Assembly (NCBI RefSeq): GCF_001279695.1
Contig: NZ_LGDD01000050.1
Coordinates: forward strand, 1-10,201
Source: Streptomyces sp. WM6378
Lineage (GTDB): Bacteria; Actinomycetota; Actinomycetes; Streptomycetales; Streptomycetaceae
Reading direction: 5' to 3'
Length of the DNA stretch: 10,201 nucleotides
Shown here: positions 6,573 to 10,201 of the stretch, in pieces
How the letters are laid out: the number at the start of each line of letters is the position of its first letter
Numbering within the stretch: the first letter of the stretch is position 1
Position numbers and translations under genes: made by a program
The notes under the pieces: model-generated
The model's database searches: none
What the model was told of the DNA's origin: nothing
What the model saw: the letters and a program-made list of their open reading frames with translations, nothing else

Positions 6573-6592
6573 TCAACCGGTCTCAACCGGTC
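6573..6592. promoter_or_regulatory. Two perfect 10-bp tandem repeats, candidate operator
   Basis: TCAACCGGTC occurs twice in direct succession (6573-6582 and 6583-6592), one helical turn apart. Each copy contains the palindrome ACCGGT. The pair lies 19 bases upstream of the XRE regulator start and in the divergent gap before the hypothetical gene at 6666. The position suits a regulator binding site that could control both directions. Confidence 0.5.
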
Positions 6593-6665
6593 ACAACTCA
6601 GCCCCGCCGAATTCGACTCGCCTCAAAGGCGGTTGGGGCTGGTCAACGGCTCCCCGACGGTCCTC

Positions 6666-7139
6666 ATGAGGCCATGGAAAACGCTAGCGGGGCGCGTCGA
6701 AACTGTCCCCGTGGATACGCAAATTGGCGAGGTAAACCTGGACTGGATTCCGCTCTCCGGGTTCCACCTGAGAAAGGCGGGCGTGCAATTCGACGCCGTA
6801 CGGATCGAGGGCGAGACCGGGCGCTGCGTGGCGGATCTGATGGAGGAGCTGACCGGGGGCGACCCGGGGCCGATCGTCGCGGACGCGGCGGGGCGGCGGC
6901 CGGTGTACTTCCTGGTGCCGCCGCGCAGTACGTCCCACAGGCCGTGGCCGGAGGTGGCCGTGCCGTTCAACTCGGGCCCTGGGAAGGTGAGTTACGTACC
7001 GGTCCCGGCGTTGTGCGGGCACACGTGGCCGCTGTCGTGGCGGTGCGTGCCGTCGGGCCCGGACCGGTTCGTACACACACCGCTGTTGAACTCGGTGGTG
7101 TGGCAGCTCCGTGGGACGAGTCATTCCGGTGATGGGTGA
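6666..7139 (+). CDS. Conserved actinomycete hypothetical protein
   Basis: This protein of about 157 residues resembles, from memory, a small Streptomyces family without known function. It has the pattern FDAVRIEGETGR (42-53), GDPGPIVADAAGRRPVYFLVPP (65-86), a VSYVPVPALCGHTWPLSWRCVP stretch (108-129) and a hydrophobic VHTPLLNSVVWQL end. It has no signal peptide or membrane helix and looks soluble. The start is uncertain: ATG 6666 lacks a clear ribosome site, and GTG 6711 (before DTQIGEVNLDWIPL) is an alternative. The gene diverges from the XRE regulator, and family members are often found beside XRE/DUF397 pairs, so a functional link is plausible but not shown. It ends in an atypical Ser/Gly tail. 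Confidence 0.7.
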   Translation: MRPWKTLAGRVETVPVDTQIGEVNLDWIPLSGFHLRKAGVQFDAVRIEGETGRCVADLMEELTGGDPGPIVADAAGRRPVYFLVPPRSTSHRPWPEVAVPFNSGPGKVSYVPVPALCGHTWPLSWRCVPSGPDRFVHTPLLNSVVWQLRGTSHSGDG

Positions 7140-7453
7140 TAGGTGGAACTGGTGGCGGTGTCGCCGGGCAGCCCGGTGCAGCAGGTGTTCCGGGCCGCGA
7201 GCGGGGGTGGGCAGGCAGTGACCCACAGTCCGGTTGATTGCTGGGCTCGGACATGCCAAGGGCCATGATGTCGGCTGGGCGAGCCCTCATTTCCCGACCT
7301 TGGAGCGATGCCCACAGGGCGTCCGGCATGCTCATTGGGATGTGCGCGACAAGGCCGCTTGGTAGGGGCGCGCCGGCGAGGTCCTTTCGGCCGGGATCCC
7401 GTACGTGACGCAGGTCACTGGAACGCCCCGACGGTGAGCGGACAACTCTGAGC
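7140..7453. other. Intergenic region without a supported gene
   Basis: This stretch of 314 bases has no reading frame that looks real on either strand. It holds a short hairpin (CCGGGC-A-GCCCGG, 7164-7176) just after the hypothetical gene and a palindrome (7405-7418) near the sigma gene. The GC content of 7210-7350 appears lower than that of the flanking genes. A decayed gene cannot be excluded. Confidence 0.5.
7405..7418. promoter_or_regulatory. Inverted repeat upstream of the second ECF sigma gene
   Basis: GTGAC-GCAG-GTCAC is a perfect 5-bp inverted repeat with a 4-base centre, 36 bases before the GTG start. It could be an operator. A GGAAC sequence follows at 7420-7424, reminiscent of an ECF -35 element, but no matching -10 was found. 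Confidence 0.35.
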
Positions 7454-7963
7454 GTGAACCATTCGATATACGACCGCATACGCGACGGCGACCCCGGGGC
7501 GTTCCGGGAGCTCTTCGACGAGCACGCGCAGCTGGTCTACCGGCATGCCGTGCGTGTCACGGGCGACTGGGCGTTGGCGGAGGACGTCGTCTCGCTGACG
7601 TTCCTGGAGGCGTGGCGGCTGCGTGAGCGCCTGCGCGACGAGGGTGAGAGCCCCAGACCGTGGCTGATGGGCATCGCCGTGAACGTCCTGCGCAATGTTT
7701 CGCGCGCGGCCCGTCGGCACAGAGCGGCGATGGCTCGCGTCCCGGTGCGCAATACCGTGCCGGACTTCACGGACGAGTTGGTGGGCCGCATGGCCGACGC
7801 GGAGCAGCTCGCGGCGGCCCAGCGGGCCCTGGGCAAACTCCGCCGCTGCGAGCGCGAGGTGGTCACCCTGTGCGTCTGGTCCGGGCTGACCTACCCGGAG
7901 GCGGCCGAGGCCCTGCCGCGCCTGCCGCTGTCCGGCGCGCCCGCGTGCGGCGTACGGCCTTGA
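7454..7963 (+). CDS. ECF-type sigma factor truncated in region 4 (probably non-functional)
   Basis: This 169-residue product has a complete sigma region 2: FRELFDEHAQLVYRHAVRVT (18-37), ALAEDVVSLTFLEAWRLRERL (40-60), RPWLMGIAVNVLRNVSRAARRH (68-89). The start of region 4 is normal (LGKLRRCEREVVTLCVWSGLTYPEAAEAL, 126-154). The reading then changes to PRLPLSGAPACGVRP and stops. The second half of the helix-turn-helix (normally like GVPVGTVRSRLSRAR), which recognises the -35 element, is missing, as is the usual C-terminal tail. The protein should bind core polymerase but not select promoters normally. It starts at GTG 7454 with no obvious ribosome site. The damage coincides with loss of the N-terminus of the following gene, so one deletion explains both. 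Confidence 0.85.
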   Translation: MNHSIYDRIRDGDPGAFRELFDEHAQLVYRHAVRVTGDWALAEDVVSLTFLEAWRLRERLRDEGESPRPWLMGIAVNVLRNVSRAARRHRAAMARVPVRNTVPDFTDELVGRMADAEQLAAAQRALGKLRRCEREVVTLCVWSGLTYPEAAEALPRLPLSGAPACGVRP

Positions 7964-8859
7964 TCGGCGTCCCGGTGGCCGCCGTACTGGCTGCCGGTGT
8001 GATCGTGCCCGGGTCCCTGCACCTGGGCGGGGCGTCCGGCCAGGGGGTACGGGCCGGCGGACACCAGGACACCGGCCCGCGGGAGAAGCCCCAGTGGATG
8101 CCACTCGTACCCGGCACCACCGAGAACCTCTCCGCGACCGTCGACCGCATCGTGCTGGCCGCGGCGGCACAGCCCTCCCTCACGCCACGGCAGGACCAGT
8201 TCATCTACATCAAGAGCAAGGTGTCCTTCCTGCGGGTCGGCACCAACCCCGCCACGCGGAAGACGGACACCTGGATCACCCCCCTGCACACCCGCCAGAT
8301 CTGGAAGTCCCCTGACGGGGAGAAGGGGTTCCTGTACGAACCGGGCGGCGCCCTCAGCGATGTGGAGCCCGACGGCACGGACCTCGACCACGGGCCGGGC
8401 GTCTCGGGCGACACGCGCCATTCCTACAACAGCATGAAGGCCCTCCCCACCGACCCCGACGCCCTGCTGAAGCGGCTCTACCAGGGAGGGAAGCGGGGCA
8501 ACCCCGACGACGACTGGATGGCGTTCAAGGAGATCAACAGTCTCCTGTCCGAGCAGATCGCCCCCTCCGCCACCAGTGCCGCCCTCTACAAGGTGGCGGC
8601 CCGGATCCCGGGGGTCGAACTCGTCCCGAAGGCCAACGACGCGGACGGCCGCCAGGGCATCGCCATCGCCTTCACCCGGGCGTCCACCCGACACGAGTGG
8701 ATCTTCGACAAGGACACCTACGCGTACCTGGGCCAGCGCCAAGTCCTGGTGCAGGAGGAGGAAGGCCTGAAGCCGGGCACGGTGGTGGGGCAGACGACGG
8801 TGATCGAACGAGCCGTTACGGACGCGAAGAAGGAACTCCCTGACGGCAAACGCCTGTGA
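7945..8859 (+). CDS. CU044_5270-family protein lacking its N-terminus
   Basis: Up to 304 residues remain. A membrane helix (TALIGVPVAAVLAAGVIV, about 4-21) is followed by an extracytoplasmic domain typical of CU044_5270 proteins: FIYIKSKVSFL, the long acidic PTDPDALLKRLYQGGK region, ALYKVAARIPGVELVPKANDADGRQGIAIAF and EWIFDKDTYAYLGQRQVL. Family members normally have a cytoplasmic N-terminal segment before the helix, lie directly after an ECF sigma gene and are thought to be its membrane-bound regulator. Here that segment is missing and the reading frame enters straight from the truncated sigma gene. Possible restarts are GTG 7945 or TTG 7960, the latter overlapping the sigma stop as TTGA; neither has a ribosome site. 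It is probably a pseudogene or a remnant expressed by coupling. A strong hairpin terminator follows. Confidence 0.82.
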   Translation: MRRTALIGVPVAAVLAAGVIVPGSLHLGGASGQGVRAGGHQDTGPREKPQWMPLVPGTTENLSATVDRIVLAAAAQPSLTPRQDQFIYIKSKVSFLRVGTNPATRKTDTWITPLHTRQIWKSPDGEKGFLYEPGGALSDVEPDGTDLDHGPGVSGDTRHSYNSMKALPTDPDALLKRLYQGGKRGNPDDDWMAFKEINSLLSEQIAPSATSAALYKVAARIPGVELVPKANDADGRQGIAIAFTRASTRHEWIFDKDTYAYLGQRQVLVQEEEGLKPGTVVGQTTVIERAVTDAKKELPDGKRL

Positions 8860-8860
8860 C

Positions 8861-8890
8861 AACGCGCATGAACGCGCATGAACGCGTATG
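8861..8890 (+). repeat. Three 10-bp tandem repeats
   Basis: AACGCGCATG occurs at 8861-8870 and 8871-8880, with a third copy differing by one base (AACGCGTATG, 8881-8890). A weaker fourth unit follows at 8891-8900 (7 of 10 matches). The array begins two bases after the stop codon of the CU044_5270 gene. It is noncoding and has no known role. Confidence 0.8.
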
Positions 8891-8961
8891 ACAGCGCCTG
8901 TGGCAACGTCTGTGCCAACGAGCAGCGGGCGTGGTGATGGACCTGCCCGCCCGCAACTGCT

Positions 8962-8993
8962 GGGCGCAGGACCGGCCGACCGGTCCTGCGCCC
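8962..8993 (+). terminator. Strong hairpin terminator
   Basis: A perfect 14-bp stem (GGGCGCAGGACCGG with CCGGTCCTGCGCCC) closes on a 4-base loop (CCGA) and is followed by a short CTCTT. Streptomyces terminators often lack a full U-run. It lies between the CU044_5270 gene and the MepB-like gene, and the stem is symmetric, so it could act in both directions. Confidence 0.75.
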
Positions 8994-9061
8994 GGCTCTT
9001 GGCACACCGCCTGCATCCGCCGGGTCGGCGTTCGTGCAATCCCCTGTGACAGGGTGGACGG

Positions 9062-9637
9062 ATGACGGCGAACCGCGAGTACTCATCCGATCCGCACTCC
9101 ATCGGACTCGTACCGTGGTCGGACAACACCCCGGTCCACACCGATCTCCTGGCGGCGAAAGAGCTCGTCTACGACCCTTGCGGATTCACCTGCTCGCAGC
9201 CGGTTCCCGAAGCCGAGAGTGCCGAGTACGCCGCCCACGAATTCACCCTGGACGGCCTCTCCGTCCGGTTCCGCGCGGCCAAGACGACCCCCACCAAGGT
9301 CGGCCAGTTCGTCACGGTGTGGAAGAGGTCCCCGGGTGGGCCCATCGAGCCCTTCGATGCCACGGATCCCGTAGACCTCTTCGTCATCAGTTGCCGTGAC
9401 CATGACCGTGACCACTTCGGTCAGTTCGTCTTCCCCACGGACGTGCTCCGCCGTCGAGGTGTCCTATCAGTGGGCGGCTCCGGCGGGAAGCGGGCCTTCC
9501 GCGTGTACCCGCCCTGGGTGACCACCACGAACCGGCAGGCCGGTCGTACGCAGGAGTGGCAGCTGGACCACTTCCTGCGCCTGGACCAGGACGGCCTCGT
9601 CGACTCGGCTCGCGCCCGAGAGCTCTACCACCCATAG
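9062..9637 (+). CDS. MepB-family protein
   Basis: This 191-residue soluble protein matches the MepB family, named after a gene next to the MepRA drug-efflux locus of Staphylococcus aureus; its biochemical role is unknown. Family landmarks are in order: AESAEYAAHEFTLDG (51-65), VRFRAAKTTPTKVGQFVTVWKR (68-89), DPVDLFVISCRD (102-113), FGQFVFPTDVLRRRGVLS (119-136), KRAFRVYPPW (143-152) and TQEWQLDHFL (163-172). Length is normal and no residues appear lost. The ATG start has AGGGTGGACGG just before it. It stands alone after a strong terminator and before the DUF4287 gene on the same strand. Nothing here links it to efflux genes. Confidence 0.9.
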   Translation: MTANREYSSDPHSIGLVPWSDNTPVHTDLLAAKELVYDPCGFTCSQPVPEAESAEYAAHEFTLDGLSVRFRAAKTTPTKVGQFVTVWKRSPGGPIEPFDATDPVDLFVISCRDHDRDHFGQFVFPTDVLRRRGVLSVGGSGGKRAFRVYPPWVTTTNRQAGRTQEWQLDHFLRLDQDGLVDSARARELYHP

Positions 9638-9654
9638 ACGGCCGCCTGTTGGAG

Positions 9655-9687
9655 CCCCCGCAGGGCGGAGCGACCGGTCTGTGGGGG
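9655..9687 (+). terminator. Possible terminator of the MepB-like gene
   Basis: CCCCCGCAG (9655-9663) can pair with CTGTGGGGG (9679-9687), a 9-bp stem with one G-U pair and a 15-base loop, starting 18 bases after the stop. No clear T-run follows at once. Confidence 0.4.
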
Positions 9688-9732
9688 TGTTCAGCCTGCC
9701 TTCGACGAGCAGGCGTCCTTGGGCGAGGGGCG

Positions 9733-9755
9733 TTGTCAGTGGCGGGTGCCAGAGT
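9733..9755 (+). promoter_or_regulatory. PafBC-type (RecA-independent DNA damage) promoter candidate
   Basis: TTGTCAGTG (9733-9741), exactly 8 bases, then CAGAGT (9750-9755). The mycobacterial PafBC/RecA-NDp promoter is TTGTCRGTG-N8-TANNNT. The -26 element matches fully and the spacing is exact; the -10 differs only in its first base (C for T). The gene's ATG begins 7 bases after the -10, where transcription would start, so the mRNA is probably leaderless. Confidence 0.65.
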
Positions 9756-9761
9756 GGAGCC

Positions 9762-9974
9762 ATGACTGACACGCTGAAGGGCCCTGCCAGCTATTTTCCG
9801 TCGATCGAGAAGAAGTACGGCCGGTCGATAGCCGAGTGGAAGGACCTCATCCGTACGTCTCCGTTGACCAAGCACATGGAGCTGGTCGGCTGGCTCAAGA
9901 CCGAGCACGGCCTGGGGCACGGCCATGCCAATGCCCTCGTCGCTCACACCCTTGCGGAGGGCGAGCGGGGATGA
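9762..9974 (+). CDS. DUF4287-domain small protein
   Basis: This 70-residue soluble protein matches the DUF4287 family: SYFPSIEKKYGRSIAEWKDLI (10-30), a short linker, then HMELVGWLKTEHGLGHGHANALVAHTL (38-64). The conserved pattern is P-S-I-E-x-K-x-G-x(4)-W, then L-K-x-E-H-G-x-G-H-G-x-A-N-x-L-V, characteristic of this family; its molecular function is unknown. A longer in-frame start at 9681 is unlikely because the sequence between is not conserved-looking and contains the promoter. GGAG sits only two bases before the ATG, too close for a normal ribosome site, which fits leaderless translation from the promoter described at 9733-9755. If that promoter is real, the gene responds to DNA damage. 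Confidence 0.88.
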   Translation: MTDTLKGPASYFPSIEKKYGRSIAEWKDLIRTSPLTKHMELVGWLKTEHGLGHGHANALVAHTLAEGERG

Positions 9975-10005
9975 ATTGACTTCGCGCCCTTGGCTCGGAA
10001 CCGCG

Positions 10006-10034
10006 TTGCGTCTGCAACGCCCGTTCGATAGAAA
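10006..10034 (+). promoter_or_regulatory. Putative promoter of the right Esx-like gene
   Basis: TTGCGT (10006-10011), 17 bases, TAGAAA (10029-10034). It sits in the same 38-base block as the left-hand copy's promoter (31 of 38 matches) and about 90 bases upstream of the gene start, while the leader between is mostly unrelated. Confidence 0.5.
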
Positions 10035-10102
10035 TTGACCTGGTCCGGTGGGGCGTATGAGGCGCAAGGGGCAACTTGTGGAAGCCCGGCCCTGCTGGAG
10101 AT

Positions 10103-10201
10103 GACGATTACGGGGGTGTGTGCGTGAAGTTCGACATGGGGTCCACGACTCTGTCCGATCTGGGGAAGAGCACCGAGGGTTCGAGTGGTGATCTGGGTGC
10201 G
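10103..10201. repeat. Perfect 99-bp inverted repeat, right arm
   Basis: Exact reverse complement of bases 1-99. The two arms face each other across 10 kb. The true length is unknown because the repeat runs to the window edge. Confidence 0.98.
10124..10201 (+). CDS. WXG100/Esx-like protein, right copy (partial, 5' end only)
   Basis: The first 26 codons, VKFDMGSTTLSDLGKST to SSGDLGA, are the same as in the left copy, with the same GTG start and GGGGG ribosome site seven bases upstream. The rest lies outside the window. The family call (small helical type VII secretion-type protein) rests on N-terminal resemblance and on nothing else that can be seen. It follows the DUF4287 gene after 149 bases and has its own promoter-like block. 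Whether the two copies remain identical further downstream cannot be judged here. Confidence 0.5.
   Translation, partial: MKFDMGSTTLSDLGKSTEGSSGDLGA

Noticed and set aside
7132..7260. Very short plus-strand frames just after the hypothetical gene (from ATG 7132 and GTG 7144)
   Set aside because: Peptides of 29 and about 40 residues with no recognisable features and no convincing ribosome site; not enough to support a gene.
6967..7479. A minus-strand 170-residue open frame across the gap before the second sigma gene
   Set aside because: Its middle part (MPDALWASLQGREMRARP) looks slightly protein-like, but there is no ribosome site, the frame overlaps two real genes, and the rest is Pro/Thr-rich low complexity.
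7454..8859. Programmed frameshift producing a sigma/CU044_5270 fusion
   Set aside because: The frames differ by one base but no slippery sequence is seen, and essential parts of both proteins are absent, which a frameshift cannot restore. Deletion is the simpler reading.
9042..9054. CCCTG-TGA-CAGGG palindrome before the MepB-like gene
   Set aside because: Too short and too close to the ribosome site to distinguish an operator from chance in this base composition.
1..10201. The window as a composite transposon or insertion sequence with terminal inverted repeats
   Set aside because: The repeats are coding starts of a gene that continues outward, and no transposase or recombinase is seen between them.

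Overview
The window is typical high-GC actinomycete DNA, most likely from Streptomyces or a close relative. The signs are GTG starts, strong G/C at third codon positions, a helix-turn-helix/DUF397 pair, two ECF sigma factors (one beside a CU044_5270-type protein), ROK-family proteins, and WXG100/Esx-like gene starts at both ends. It reads as an ordinary chromosomal accessory region. I see no phage, transposase, CRISPR array, tRNA or rRNA.

Layout. The two outermost 99 bases are perfect inverted copies of each other. Each holds the first 26 codons of an Esx-like gene that runs out of the window (minus strand at the left, plus strand at the right). Each has a similar TTGC-type promoter about 95 bases upstream of its start. 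Bases 224-1068 carry two minus-strand genes: a GNAT acetyltransferase and a 61-residue two-helix membrane protein. Bases 1264-5417 are a plus-strand run with small gaps: an ECF sigma factor, an unrecognised soluble partner overlapping it, a divergent ROK protein that looks like a pseudokinase or sugar sensor, a canonical ROK sugar kinase, and a glycine-rich, membrane-seeking protein. This run meets, tail to tail with an 11-base overlap, a minus-strand pair (5407-6554) of a WhiJ-like XRE/DUF5753 regulator and a DUF397 protein with three tandem repeats. A conserved hypothetical gene diverges from the regulator (6666-7139), with a 10-bp tandem repeat between them. Bases 7454-8859 hold a second ECF sigma gene and its CU044_5270 partner. 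They appear joined by a deletion that removed the sigma recognition helix and the partner's N-terminus. A strong hairpin terminator ends that unit. MepB-like (9062-9637) and DUF4287 (9762-9974) genes complete the window.

How the parts may work together. The sigma factor, partner and two ROK proteins suggest a transcription module tied to a sugar signal, with one ROK protein a working kinase and the other a probable sensor; this is inference. The XRE/DUF397 pair is a familiar actinomycete regulator with its small partner. The DUF4287 gene has a close match to the PafBC (RecA-independent DNA damage) promoter, placed so that the mRNA would be leaderless. The inverted Esx-like ends could allow inversion of the whole 10-kb segment, or gene conversion between the two copies.
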